The translations under genes were made by a program, and so were the position numbers. DNA of 64,000 nucleotides from Betaproteobacteria bacterium (lineage in GTDB: Bacteria; Pseudomonadota; Gammaproteobacteria; Burkholderiales; Usitatibacteraceae). This document shows, piece by piece, positions 54,485 through 63,592 of this stretch. Location of the stretch: NCBI GenBank assembly GCA_016711875.1, contig JADJSD010000003.1, positions 186,001 to 250,000 of the forward strand. The letters run 5' to 3'. A model generated the notes under the pieces. It saw nothing but the letters and a program-made list of their open reading frames with translations, had not been told where the DNA came from and searched no databases. Position 1 is the first letter of the stretch; every line of letters begins with the position of its first letter.

Positions 54485-55735
54485 TCAGGGCACGAGCCCC
54501 AGTTTCAGTTCTTCGTCCGCAAGGCCCGCGCGGCGGTAGTCCTCGAAGGCCGCCCGACGCTCGTCGCTCTCGCCCAGAATGCTCGCCACCGCGCTGCCGG
54601 GCAACACCTGGATGTCGGCCGCCCCGTAGATCGTGCGTACGCGGGTGGCCGGTGACGAAAGGGCCACGTACACGCTTCCGCCGGCGCGTCCGATTACCGT
54701 GAGTTCGACGATCGTGCCGCGCGTGGCGAGCGCCGCGAGTGCGGCGCCCATGTCCACGATGTATTCGGACAGGACGACTTTCTCGTCCTCGAGCCGGGGC
54801 GCATGGGATTCGCAGTCGAGAAACAACTCGAGATGGGGTGGCGGGTTTCGCGCGTGATGCCACGCCGCCTGGGCAAACCGCCAGGCGCGCTCGGCGCCGA
54901 CCGTCGACCGGCCGACCAGGCCCAGGACGGGCACGCTCCGGCCTTCGCGCGTGACGTGGCCCGTGTAGAGGCCCGAGGCGTCGTGGACATCGTATCCCCC
55001 GGGATAGAGCTTCTCGAAATCCCTGCGACGGACCGGCTCGGCAGGACGGTGAGGCTCTGGCGCGGGGAGCCGGGCCTTGAGCGCGACATGTCGATGATGC
55101 AGCGCTGTCCACGGCTTCGGCACCGGCGCGAGCGCTTCCCGAAGCCAGGCGCCCACGTCGAAGCCGGGCACCCAGGCGGCATTGGCAGGCGATTGCTTGC
55201 CACGCGAGGCGGCACCCAGGGTGGCTTCGGCCATGGCGCGGAATACCTCGTCGAGCGCGCTGACGCCGGCGGCCTGCGCGAGAATGGCCGGTCCCGACAT
55301 CGACAATTGCGAATGGGGGGCGAACAGCCGGTGGGATGCGAGATGGGCGAGCAGGCTCGAGCCGCCGTAGCAGTTGCGTCCGAGCACGGCCGCCATCGGG
55401 ACACCGGCGCCGGCGGCGGCGAGTCCCGCAGCGAACAGCCGGCGAAAGGCACCCAGCGCCAGGAGTGCCTCCGACACGCGGGCCCCGGCCGAATCGAGAT
55501 ACAGCACGATGGGTGCCTTCGACTTCGTGGCGACCAGCAGCATTTCCTCGAGGGCGGCCGCTTCGGCCTGCCCCAGGGATCCGCTCGCGATGCGGTTCTC
55601 CACGATCGCGATACCGAAAGCGAGGTCGCCCAGGCGTCCGCGCCCGGGCGTGAGGTTGCCGATGGCGTTGCCCGCGGGTTCGAACCCCACCGTGTTCCGG
55701 AGGCCTTCGAGGAGGTTCGGTGCGGCGGTGCTCAT
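54485..55735 (-). CDS. Carboxyltransferase-fold protein, resembling fused malonate decarboxylase MdcD-MdcE
   Basis: 416 residues from ATG 55735, which overlaps the oxidase stop (ATGA). It has crotonase-like carboxyltransferase features: IVLYLDSAGARVSEALLALG, an oxyanion region MAAVLGRNCYGGSSLLAHLA, SMSGPAILAQAAG, and in the second half TVIGRAGGSVYVALSSPATR. This is the layout of the biotin-independent malonate decarboxylase beta and gamma subunits in one chain. No carrier protein (MdcC) or CoA transferase (MdcA) is seen, so it is not a complete decarboxylase. Its acyl substrate is open. Confidence 0.7.
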   Translation of the reverse strand: MSTAAPNLLEGLRNTVGFEPAGNAIGNLTPGRGRLGDLAFGIAIVENRIASGSLGQAEAAALEEMLLVATKSKAPIVLYLDSAGARVSEALLALGAFRRLFAAGLAAAGAGVPMAAVLGRNCYGGSSLLAHLASHRLFAPHSQLSMSGPAILAQAAGVSALDEVFRAMAEATLGAASRGKQSPANAAWVPGFDVGAWLREALAPVPKPWTALHHRHVALKARLPAPEPHRPAEPVRRRDFEKLYPGGYDVHDASGLYTGHVTREGRSVPVLGLVGRSTVGAERAWRFAQAAWHHARNPPPHLELFLDCESHAPRLEDEKVVLSEYIVDMGAALAALATRGTIVELTVIGRAGGSVYVALSSPATRVRTIYGAADIQVLPGSAVASILGESDERRAAFEDYRRAGLADEELKLGLVP

Positions 55736-58638
55736 GGCGTGTCCGCGAGCGCGTTGGCCAAGGCGACGGCAGGATGGACCGCCGAGCGCCCTGTCCCGTG
55801 CGCGATCTGGCCGCGGCAACTCGTGCCCGCCGCGACGACGACGGTCTCGGCAGCCGCCTGGCGAACCGCGGGCAGGAGCGACAACTCGGCCATGGCCATG
55901 GACTCGTCGTAATGCTCATGGCCGAAGGATCCGGCCATGCCGCAGCAACCCGATTCGATGGCCGTCACGCCGGCGCCCGGGACGGTTCGCAGGGCCGCGA
56001 GCGCGGTTCCGAACGTATCGAATGCCTTCTGGTGGCAGTGGCCGTGCACGAGGAATTCCGGCGCTGCGTCCGGCTTCCAACGCTTCGGATCCATCGTGGG
56101 CAGGTGCTGCGCCGCGAAGCTCTCGAAAGGCACCACGAGCTCGGACAAGGCCTTCGCGCGAGCGTCCCCGGGGAAAAAGCCGAGGAATTCATCCTTCAAG
56201 GTGAAGAGGCACGAGGGCTCGAGTCCCACCACCGGCGTGCCGCGCTCGATATGCGGGGAAAGCGCCTCGAGCAGTTCGGTGGCCTTCGCGCGCGCCTGCG
56301 CCGCCATGCCGGCGGACAGGTAGGTTCGTCCGCAGCAAAGGGGCCTGCCTCCGGGCGCCCGTATAGCCACGACGGCGTGGCCCGTGGCCTCGATGACCCG
56401 GCGCGCGGCCGCGAGATTGCCCGGCTCCATCCAGTTGTTGAACGTATCCGCGAAAAGCACCACGCTCGGCCCGGATGCCGGCGCAACGGGAGGCTGGGCA
56501 TCCAGCCACGAACGCGAGGCGAACGGGGGCATCGGCCGCCGGGCGTCGAAGCCGGCCACCGAGTGGATTGCGGAAGGCATGCCCGGCAGGCGGGCCAGCG
56601 CATTCACGACCGGCGCGAACCGGGATGCCCACGGCGCGTAGTCCGGGAGGTTTCCGACCAGCCGGTCGCGCAGGCTGAAGCCGTTCGCCTCGCGATCGGC
56701 CGCAAGGTGCTCGATCTTGAGGCGCGCCATGTCGACGCCGGTCGGGCATTCGCGCTTGCAGCCCTTGCAGGAGACGCACAGCTCGAAGGCCTCGCGCACG
56801 GCCTCGCCCGTGAAGCCCTGCCCCGCGAGCTGGCCCGAAAGCGCGAGGCGCAACGTGTTGGCGCGGCCCCGGGTGAGGTGCGCCTCGTCGCGCGTCACGC
56901 GGTAGCTGGGGCACATGGTTCCCGCGTCGAACTTCCGGCAGTGCCCGTTGTTGTTGCACATCTCGATGGCGCCCGGCATCCCGCCCCAGGCCGACCAGTC
57001 GAGCACGGTGGCGGGCTGCTCGGCCGCATACCCGGGCTTGTAGCGAAAGAGAGAGCGGTCATCCTGCTTCGGTGCGTTCACGATCTTGCCGGGGTTCATG
57101 AGCCCCTTCGGGTCGAACCAGCCCTTGATCTCCGCGAGCGCCGCCGTAAGCCGCTCCCCGAAGAACGGGGCGATCCACTCCGAACGCACGATGCCGTCGC
57201 CGTGTTCGCCCGAATACGCCCCCTTGTAGCGGCGAACCAGGTCGGCGGCCTCCTCGGCGATGGCGCGCATGCGGATGGCGCCGTCGCCCTTCATGTTGAG
57301 CACCGGCCGCACGTGCAGGCAACCGACGGACGCGTGGGCGTAGAAGGTCCCCTCGGTGCCGTGCTTGCGGAAGACCTGCGTGAGCTCCGCGGTGTATTCC
57401 GCGAGGTGCTCCAGCGGCACGGCGCAGTCCTCGATGAACGACACCGGCTTCCCGTCGCCCTTCATCGACATCATGATGTTGAGGCCGGCCTTGCGGATTT
57501 CCCAAAGCGCCTTCTGGTCGGCCGCGCCGGGCAGCGCCACGACGGCACGGGGAAATCCCAGCTCGGCCATGAGTTCCTCGAGGCGGCGCACGCCGCGCAG
57601 TTGCTCGCCCTCGTCGTCGCCGGCGAACTCCACGAGCAGGATCGCGTCCGGCTCGCCCTTCACGAAGCGGTCGAGGGTCGACGCGAAGGCCGGGATCGCG
57701 CGCGCGAGCTCGATCATCGTGCGGTCGACGAGTTCCACGGCGCACGGCCCGAGCTTCACGATGTGCTGGGCCGCGTCCATGGCGTCGTGGAATTTCGGGA
57801 AATGGGCGACGCCGAGCGCCTTGTGCCGCGGAATGTCCGCGAGATCCAGGGTGATCCGTTCGTACCAGGCCAGCGTCCCCTCGCTGCCGACCAGCAGTTT
57901 CGCGAGGTTGAGCCCTTCCGGCGAAAGCGCGTCGAGGTTGTAGCCGGCGACGTGCCGCGAGACCTTCGGGAAGCGCCGCGCGATCTCGTCCTTCTCCCGC
58001 TGCCACAGGGCGCCGGCCTTGTCGGCGATGGCACGAATGGCGGGGCTGTCGATGTCCGCCATCGGGCCGAAGCGTCCGCGGGTGCCATCGGCAAGCCACG
58101 CGTCGATCGCCGCGACGCGATGGACCATGTAACCGTAGGTGAGGGAACGGGTTCCGCAGGAGTTGTTTCCCGTCATGCCGCCCAGGGTGGCCTGGGCCGC
58201 CGTCGACACGTCGACCGGGAACCACAGGCCGTGGGGCTTGAGCGTCGCGTTCAGCGTGTCGAGGACCGCTCCGGGTTCCACGACGACGCGCCGGTTGGGC
58301 ACGTCGAGTTCCACGATCCGGTTCAGGTGCTTGCTGGTGTCGATGACGAGAGCGGCGCCCACCGTTTGCCCGCACTGCGAGGTTCCCGCGCCGCGCGGCA
58401 GGATCGGGACCCCGGCTTCGGCCGCGATCTCGAGGGCCGAGCGCGCGGCATCCGGAGTGCGCGGGACCACGACCCCCACGGGCTCGATCTGGTAGATGGA
58501 TGCGTCCGTCGAATAGCGGCCGCGACTGGCGTCGTCGAAGAGGACGTCGCCATCGACTTCGCGGCGCAGCCGCTCGGCGAGGGGATGCGTGGGGCTCGAG
58601 GCGTCGCGGGCAATGCGGATGGCTGGGGTGGGATTCAT
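55732..58638 (-). CDS. Large FAD/Fe-S oxidoreductase: GlcD-like FAD domain, ferredoxin-type cluster domain and CCG domain
   Basis: 968 residues from ATG 58638. FAD-binding PCMH domain: VVVPRTPDAARSALEIAAE, ILPRGAGTSQCGQTVG, GMTGNNSCGTRS. The C-terminal FAD-oxidase cap has GEHGDGIVRSEW. Cysteine clusters follow: ELCVSCKGCKRECPTG. Two CCG-type motifs (PLCCGRTYLSAG, ESGCCGMAGSFG) end the chain. It is the Dld-II type seen in D-lactate or other 2-hydroxyacid dehydrogenases, passing electrons to quinone. Leading gene of the malonate operon; a 2-hydroxy dicarboxylate is a plausible substrate. Confidence 0.88.
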   Translation of the reverse strand: MNPTPAIRIARDASSPTHPLAERLRREVDGDVLFDDASRGRYSTDASIYQIEPVGVVVPRTPDAARSALEIAAEAGVPILPRGAGTSQCGQTVGAALVIDTSKHLNRIVELDVPNRRVVVEPGAVLDTLNATLKPHGLWFPVDVSTAAQATLGGMTGNNSCGTRSLTYGYMVHRVAAIDAWLADGTRGRFGPMADIDSPAIRAIADKAGALWQREKDEIARRFPKVSRHVAGYNLDALSPEGLNLAKLLVGSEGTLAWYERITLDLADIPRHKALGVAHFPKFHDAMDAAQHIVKLGPCAVELVDRTMIELARAIPAFASTLDRFVKGEPDAILLVEFAGDDEGEQLRGVRRLEELMAELGFPRAVVALPGAADQKALWEIRKAGLNIMMSMKGDGKPVSFIEDCAVPLEHLAEYTAELTQVFRKHGTEGTFYAHASVGCLHVRPVLNMKGDGAIRMRAIAEEAADLVRRYKGAYSGEHGDGIVRSEWIAPFFGERLTAALAEIKGWFDPKGLMNPGKIVNAPKQDDRSLFRYKPGYAAEQPATVLDWSAWGGMPGAIEMCNNNGHCRKFDAGTMCPSYRVTRDEAHLTRGRANTLRLALSGQLAGQGFTGEAVREAFELCVSCKGCKRECPTGVDMARLKIEHLAADREANGFSLRDRLVGNLPDYAPWASRFAPVVNALARLPGMPSAIHSVAGFDARRPMPPFASRSWLDAQPPVAPASGPSVVLFADTFNNWMEPGNLAAARRVIEATGHAVVAIRAPGGRPLCCGRTYLSAGMAAQARAKATELLEALSPHIERGTPVVGLEPSCLFTLKDEFLGFFPGDARAKALSELVVPFESFAAQHLPTMDPKRWKPDAAPEFLVHGHCHQKAFDTFGTALAALRTVPGAGVTAIESGCCGMAGSFGHEHYDESMAMAELSLLPAVRQAAAETVVVAAGTSCRGQIAHGTGRSAVHPAVALANALADTP

Positions 58639-58756
58639 CAGGGCTTTTACCGCGCCGGCGTTGGAGAGCGGCGCGGGGTGCGGCATTATGGGCAGAAAAT
58701 GCCAACCGGCCGCAATGACGCGCGCCGGCAATGATACGAAAGCCCGAGGAGAAGCC

Positions 58757-59950
58757 ATGCCCGCCGGACGCCATTTCCTGCAGATTCCGGGGCCGACGAA
58801 CGTGCCCGACCGCGTGCTGCGGGCCATCGACCGCCCCACCATCGACCACCGCGGCCCCGAGTTCGAACAACTCGGCAAGGACGTGCTCGCCGGCATGAAG
58901 CGCGTTTTCCGCACGCAGCATCCCGTGGTGATCTACCCGGCTTCCGGCACCGGGGCCTGGGAAGCCGCGCTCGTGAACACGCTCTCGCCCGGCGATCGCG
59001 TGCTGATGGCCGAGACCGGCCACTTCGCGAGCCTGTGGAACAAGCTCGCGACCAAGCTGGGCCTCGTCGTCGATTTCATTCCCGGCGACTGGCGCCGCGG
59101 CGCAGTGGCCGCGGACATCCGATCGCGCCTGGAAGCCGACAAGGGACACGCCATCAAGGCCGTCTGCGTCGTCCACAACGAGACGTCCACGGGCGCGGTG
59201 ACGCGCGTGCCGCTGGTGCGCAAGGCGATCGACGAGGCGAGGCACCCGGCCCTCCTCCTCGTCGATACGATTTCGTCGCTCGCCTCCATCGACTACCGTC
59301 ACGACGAATGGGGCGTCGATGTCACCGTCGGCGGCTCGCAGAAGGGCCTGATGCTGCCGCCCGGCCTTTCCTTCAACGCCCTCTCGCCGAAGGCGCTCGA
59401 GGCCGCGAAGCACGCGAAGCTGCCGCGCTCCTACTGGGACTGGACCGAGATGCTCGGGCCCAACGCCAAGGGCTTCTTCCCCTACACGCCCGCGACCAAC
59501 CTGCTCTACGGCCTGCGGGAAGCCATCGCGATGCTCGAGGACGAGGGCTACGACAACGTCTTCTCCCGCCATGACCGGCACGCCGAGGCCACCCGCCGCG
59601 CCGCGGCGGCCTGGGATCTGGAGGTGCTCTGCGCCGTGCCGGAGGAATACAGCTCCTCGCTGACAGCCCTCCTGATGCCCGCCGGCCACGATGCGGACCG
59701 CCTTCGCGCGGCGATCCTCGGTCGTTTCGACATGTCGCTGGGCATGGGGCTCGGACGGCTCTCCGGCAAGGTCTTCCGCATCGGCCACCTGGGCGATTTC
59801 AACGACCTCACCCTCATGGGCACGCTCGCGGGCGTGGAGATGGGCCTGGTACTCGCCGGCGTGCCCCACCGAAAGGGCGGTGCCCAGGCGGCGATGGACT
59901 ACCTCGCGAGCGCGGAGGCGGCGAATGCCGGCGTTCGCCGGGCCGCCTGA
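58757..59950 (+). CDS. Serine-glyoxylate / alanine-glyoxylate type aminotransferase
   Basis: 397 residues from ATG 58757, with GAGGAG upstream. Class V: IPGPTNVPDRVLRAID at the start, YPASGTGAWEAALVN, LLVDTISSLASIDYR, and the PLP lysine in GGSQKGLMLPPGL. These fit serine-glyoxylate aminotransferase, used in C1/C2 metabolism. It is divergent from the oxidase operon across 118 bases, and a Bug receptor follows 67 bases later. Confidence 0.87.
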   Translation: MPAGRHFLQIPGPTNVPDRVLRAIDRPTIDHRGPEFEQLGKDVLAGMKRVFRTQHPVVIYPASGTGAWEAALVNTLSPGDRVLMAETGHFASLWNKLATKLGLVVDFIPGDWRRGAVAADIRSRLEADKGHAIKAVCVVHNETSTGAVTRVPLVRKAIDEARHPALLLVDTISSLASIDYRHDEWGVDVTVGGSQKGLMLPPGLSFNALSPKALEAAKHAKLPRSYWDWTEMLGPNAKGFFPYTPATNLLYGLREAIAMLEDEGYDNVFSRHDRHAEATRRAAAAWDLEVLCAVPEEYSSSLTALLMPAGHDADRLRAAILGRFDMSLGMGLGRLSGKVFRIGHLGDFNDLTLMGTLAGVEMGLVLAGVPHRKGGAQAAMDYLASAEAANAGVRRAA

Positions 59951-60017
59951 TTTTGCTACAGTAGCGACCCACAAGGACGGCCCGACCGGGACCGCCCGCA
60001 ACGAGGAGGAAACACCC

Positions 60018-60989
60018 ATGACGCACCGCATCGCGGCGGCATTCGCCGCCTTCGCGCTCGCCTTCGCCGGCGGCGCACTCGCGCAGGCCTGGCCCAACAA
60101 GCCCATCAAGTGGATCAACCCCTTCCCGGCCGGCGGCGGCACGGACGCTTTCGCTCGCCCTCTCGCGGCCAAGCTGACCACCGCCCTGGGCCAGACCGTC
60201 TTCATCGAGAACCTCGGCGGCGCCGGCGGAACGGTGGGCGCCGGCACGGCCTCGAAGGCCGCGCCCGACGGCTATACGTTCTTCGTGGGCGCGATCCACC
60301 ACACCATCGCCGAATCGCTCTATTCGAAGCTGCCGTACAACGGCATCGAGAAGGACTTCGAGCCCGTCACCGTCATCGCCTACGTGCCCAACGTCGTATC
60401 GCTGCACCCGAAGCACGATTTCAAGTCGCTCCAGGACCTGATCACGTACGCCAAAGCCAACCCGGGCAAGCTCAATTTCGGATCGGCGGGCAACGGCACC
60501 TCGCACCACCTCGTTGGGGAACTCTTCAAGTCCCTCTCCGGGACCAGCCTCACGCACGTGCCCTACCGGGGCGCGGGCCCGCTGATGCAGGACCTGCTCG
60601 CCGGCAACGTCGACCTCGCTTTCGACGGCATGGGCACCTCGGCTCCCCAGATCAAGGCCGGAAAGCTTCGCGCGCTGGCGGTGACCTCCGAGTCCCGGTC
60701 TCCCGTGGCGCCCAACGTGCCGACGATGGTCGAGTCCGGCTTTCCCACCTTCAAGGTGACGACCTGGTACGGCGTCTGGGCCATCAAGGGCACGCCGAAG
60801 GAAATCGTCGACCGAATGCATGCCGAACTGGTGAAGGCCATGGCGCTGCCGGACGTGAAGGGCATCTGGGACATGCAGGGCGCGACGGCCGGCGGCCAGT
60901 CTCCGGCCGATTTCGCGAAGTTCATCCGTGGCGAGATCGAGACCTGGGGCAAGGTCGTGAAGCAGGCCAACCTCAAGATCGATCTCTAG
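60018..60989 (+). CDS. Bug-family tripartite tricarboxylate transporter receptor 2
   Basis: 323 residues with signal AFAGGALAQAWPNK. Motifs IKWINPFPAGGGTDAF, GGAGGTVGAGTASKAAPDGYTF and NPGKLNFGSAGNGTSHHLVGE define a Bug protein. It shares the fold, but not close sequence, with the receptor at 24.7 kb. AGGAGGA is the ribosome site. No membrane subunits nearby. The ligand is unknown, possibly the dicarboxylate or amino acid handled by its neighbours. Confidence 0.9.
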   Translation: MTHRIAAAFAAFALAFAGGALAQAWPNKPIKWINPFPAGGGTDAFARPLAAKLTTALGQTVFIENLGGAGGTVGAGTASKAAPDGYTFFVGAIHHTIAESLYSKLPYNGIEKDFEPVTVIAYVPNVVSLHPKHDFKSLQDLITYAKANPGKLNFGSAGNGTSHHLVGELFKSLSGTSLTHVPYRGAGPLMQDLLAGNVDLAFDGMGTSAPQIKAGKLRALAVTSESRSPVAPNVPTMVESGFPTFKVTTWYGVWAIKGTPKEIVDRMHAELVKAMALPDVKGIWDMQGATAGGQSPADFAKFIRGEIETWGKVVKQANLKIDL

Positions 60990-60996
60990 GCGCCGC

Positions 60997-61359
60997 ATGG
61001 CCGACATCGACCTGAAGCGCGTGCACGGCCTCGGCCTTCCCGCCGCCCGCAAGGCGGCCGAGAAGATGGCCGAGGACCTCGGGCGCAAATTCAGCCTCGT
61101 CGGCAGTTGGACGGGCGATACGCTTCACTTCGACCGCCCGGGCGTCGCCGGGACTCTCGCGATCACGGACAAGGACCTTCACCTGTCCGTGAAGCTCGGG
61201 TTCCTGTTGAAGGCGATGCGAGGTCCGATCGAGCGCGCCGTTCACGAGGAGCTCGATTCGCTCTTCGCCAAGCAATCGGCGCCGGCGAAGAAGCCCGCGG
61301 CGCCGAAGCCCGTCCCTAGCCCGAAAAAGGCGACGGGTGCCCGGAAAAAAGGCGGTTGA
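60997..61359 (+). CDS. PHA-granule-system protein (polyhydroxyalkanoic acid family)
   Basis: 120 residues without a signal. IDLKRVHGLGLPAARKAAEKM and the LAITDKDLHLSVKLGFLLKAM strand-helix match the family of small cytoplasmic proteins encoded near polyhydroxyalkanoate genes. The end is rich in alanine, proline and lysine (KKPAAPKPVPSPKK), a possible DNA- or granule-binding tail. No PHA synthase is in this window. It overlaps the convergent gene by 44 bases. Confidence 0.8.
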   Translation: MADIDLKRVHGLGLPAARKAAEKMAEDLGRKFSLVGSWTGDTLHFDRPGVAGTLAITDKDLHLSVKLGFLLKAMRGPIERAVHEELDSLFAKQSAPAKKPAAPKPVPSPKKATGARKKGG

Positions 61360-62020
61360 GGATCGCCTTTTCACGCGCGCCGATCGTCGCGAGAAAGTAG
61401 TCGGCGCCGCCCATGTGGCGGAACGCCTCGAATCCGCGCTCCAGGAAGGATTGCAGGTCTTCCATCCCCGCCAGCCGGGCCGGGCGGCGCATGAGCTTGA
61501 GCGTCGCGTAGACCAGGGGCTTCACCACGAGACGGTCCAACTGCCGGCCGACCTCGTCGACAAGTTCGATCTGCCGCAGGCGTTCATCCCGGGTCGACGA
61601 GGTCCGGTAGGCCTTGGCATAGGACGCGTCGTCCAGCGGCTCGGTACTCAGCTGGCCTGCCAGGCGGCGGTCGAGGTCCTCGGAGAGCGCGTCCACCTCG
61701 ATGGCGAGGGCCGCGGACTCCACCGCCGAGTCCGGGAGCGTGCGAACGAGCACGGGGTAGATCCGCAGGAGCGCATCGTCCCGGTGGCTGAAGTCCTTCG
61801 TGCCGTACAGGTCCTTCAGGAAGAACTCGGTTGCCCGGGCGTAGCGCGGATCGGCATCGAGGTCCGCATAGGTCCGCGCAAGCCGCGTCGCCTGCCAGGC
61901 CTTCACCTCCACCAGCCGTGAGGGGGCGCCGGCCTTCGCCTCCTCACCCCGCAATCGCTTGAGTTGTTCGAGGTGCCGCTTGAGGGACGCGGGGGCGTCG
62001 ACGGTTCGGGGAGGGGGCAT
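61316..62020 (-). CDS. FFLEELY-motif-type protein of unknown function
   Basis: 234 residues, all-helical and charged, no signal. The segment ATEFFLKDLYGTKDFSHRDD corresponds to the motif that names the family, here FFLKDLY. A conserved pairing near residues 90-110 (SAVESAALAIEVDALSEDLD) suggests a coiled helical bundle. Function unknown. It ends inside the PHA-family gene on the other strand. Confidence 0.72.
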   Translation of the reverse strand: MPPPRTVDAPASLKRHLEQLKRLRGEEAKAGAPSRLVEVKAWQATRLARTYADLDADPRYARATEFFLKDLYGTKDFSHRDDALLRIYPVLVRTLPDSAVESAALAIEVDALSEDLDRRLAGQLSTEPLDDASYAKAYRTSSTRDERLRQIELVDEVGRQLDRLVVKPLVYATLKLMRRPARLAGMEDLQSFLERGFEAFRHMGGADYFLATIGAREKAILNRLFSGHPSPFSG

Positions 62021-62113
62021 GGCGTCGGTTGCGTTCAGGGGGCCGGGATGATTATTCTAACGGTCGATTGAAACGCTCGTTTGAAACTGCAGGGGCGTGC
62101 AGCCAGATTTACA

Positions 62114-62127
62114 GTTTATATATAAAC
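62114..62127. promoter_or_regulatory. Palindrome in the promoter region of the aldehyde dehydrogenase gene
   Basis: A perfect 14-bp palindrome, GTTTATATATAAAC, lies 29 bases before the start. Upstream, AACGGTCG-N7-CGCTCGTT (about 62059-62081) is an imperfect dyad of the TetR type. The AT-rich stretch probably includes the -10 region. Confidence 0.5.
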
Positions 62128-62155
62128 ATCAACCAAATACAAAGCATACCTCACG

Positions 62156-63592
62156 TTGAATCTCAATGACCGCCCCGGTCCCTCGGACGCCTCGGCCGGC
62201 GTGCTGGCCGCCCTTTTCGAGTCGCGACGGCAAGCCTTTCGCGAAGATCCGAATCCGGCATTCGAGACCCGCATCGCCCGCCTGGAGGCCCTGGCCCGCC
62301 TGATCCGGGGGAACGAGGACGCGATCGCCGCCGCCATCTCCCGCGATTTCGGGAATCGCTCGGCCCACGAGACGCGCCTGCTCGAGGTCTTCCCCGCCCT
62401 CGAGGCGATCGCACATGCCCGCAAGCACCTTCGCGGGTGGATGCGCAGCCGGCGGCGCTCGACCGGCCTGTGGTTCCTCCCGGGCGGATCGCGCATCCTG
62501 CCCCAACCGCTGGGCGTGGCCGGCATCGTGGTGCCGTGGAACTACCCGCTCCTGCTCGCGGTGGGGCCGATGGTCGCTGCGCTGGCGGCCGGCAATCGCG
62601 TCATGGTGAAGATGTCCGAGACCACGCCGGCCACCGGCGCGCTCTTCGAGCGGCTGGTCGCCGAGGCCTACCCGGCGGGCGAGGCGATCGTGGTGAACGG
62701 GGACGCCGAAGTCGCGCAGGCCTTTTGCCGGCTTCCCTTCGACCATCTCCTGTTCACCGGGTCAACACAGGTCGGGCGCCACGTGATGCGCGCCGCGGCC
62801 GACAACCTGACGCCGGTCACGCTCGAACTCGGCGGCAAGTCGCCCGCGATCGTGGGTCGCGGATTTCCGTTGGCCGAGGCGGCCGGCCGCATTCTTTTCG
62901 GCAAGTGCCTGAACGCCGGGCAGACGTGCATCGCGCCCGACTACGTGCTCGTGCCGCAGGAGTCGCTTGACGATTTCGTCCGCCACGCCGGCGAGACCGT
63001 GCGTTCGCTCTACCCCACGCTGGCGGCCAATCCCGATTTCACGGCCGTCGTGGACGAGCGCCACCGGGCGCGGCTTCGGGGCCTCGTCGACGATGCGGTC
63101 CGTGCCGGCGCCCGCGCGGTTCCGCTCAATGCGGCGGGCGAGCGGTTCGAGGGCACGGGGCGTCTCGCTCCCACGATCCTCCTGGGCGTCACCGACGCGA
63201 TGGCCGTGATGCGCGAGGAGATCTTCGGTCCCGTGCTGCCGGTCGTGGGCTACGGCACGCTCGAGGAGGCCATCGCCTTCGTGAACGCGAAGCCGCGCCC
63301 GCTCGCGCTCTACCTGTTCGAGCACGACCGCCACGCCATCGATCGCGTGCTGGAGGGGACGGTCTCCGGCGGCGTCACGATCAACGACACGCTGCTTCAC
63401 GTGGCACAGGACGACCTGCCCTTCGGCGGCGTCGGTCCGTCGGGAATCGGGCGCTACCACGGCCGGGAAGGTTTCGAGACGTTCTCGCACCTGAAGCCCG
63501 TCTTCCACCAGTCGCGCCTCAACGGCCTTCCGCTCTTCCGGCCACCCTACGGCAAGCGGTTCGAGGCGCTCATCAAGCTCCTCGTGCGCTGA
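62156..63592 (+). CDS. Coniferyl-aldehyde-type aldehyde dehydrogenase
   Basis: 478 residues from TTG 62156; no ATG occurs before the conserved part, and the length matches the family. NAD-binding VPWNYPLLLAVGP and FTGSTQVGRHVM, catalytic glutamate in LELGGKSPAIVG, catalytic cysteine in NAGQTCIAPDY. The short N-terminus and the C-terminal hydrophobic segment (LFRPPYGKRFEALIKLL) are typical of coniferyl aldehyde dehydrogenases, which act on aromatic or long aldehydes. Overlaps the next gene (TGATG). Confidence 0.87.
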   Translation: MNLNDRPGPSDASAGVLAALFESRRQAFREDPNPAFETRIARLEALARLIRGNEDAIAAAISRDFGNRSAHETRLLEVFPALEAIAHARKHLRGWMRSRRRSTGLWFLPGGSRILPQPLGVAGIVVPWNYPLLLAVGPMVAALAAGNRVMVKMSETTPATGALFERLVAEAYPAGEAIVVNGDAEVAQAFCRLPFDHLLFTGSTQVGRHVMRAAADNLTPVTLELGGKSPAIVGRGFPLAEAAGRILFGKCLNAGQTCIAPDYVLVPQESLDDFVRHAGETVRSLYPTLAANPDFTAVVDERHRARLRGLVDDAVRAGARAVPLNAAGERFEGTGRLAPTILLGVTDAMAVMREEIFGPVLPVVGYGTLEEAIAFVNAKPRPLALYLFEHDRHAIDRVLEGTVSGGVTINDTLLHVAQDDLPFGGVGPSGIGRYHGREGFETFSHLKPVFHQSRLNGLPLFRPPYGKRFEALIKLLVR

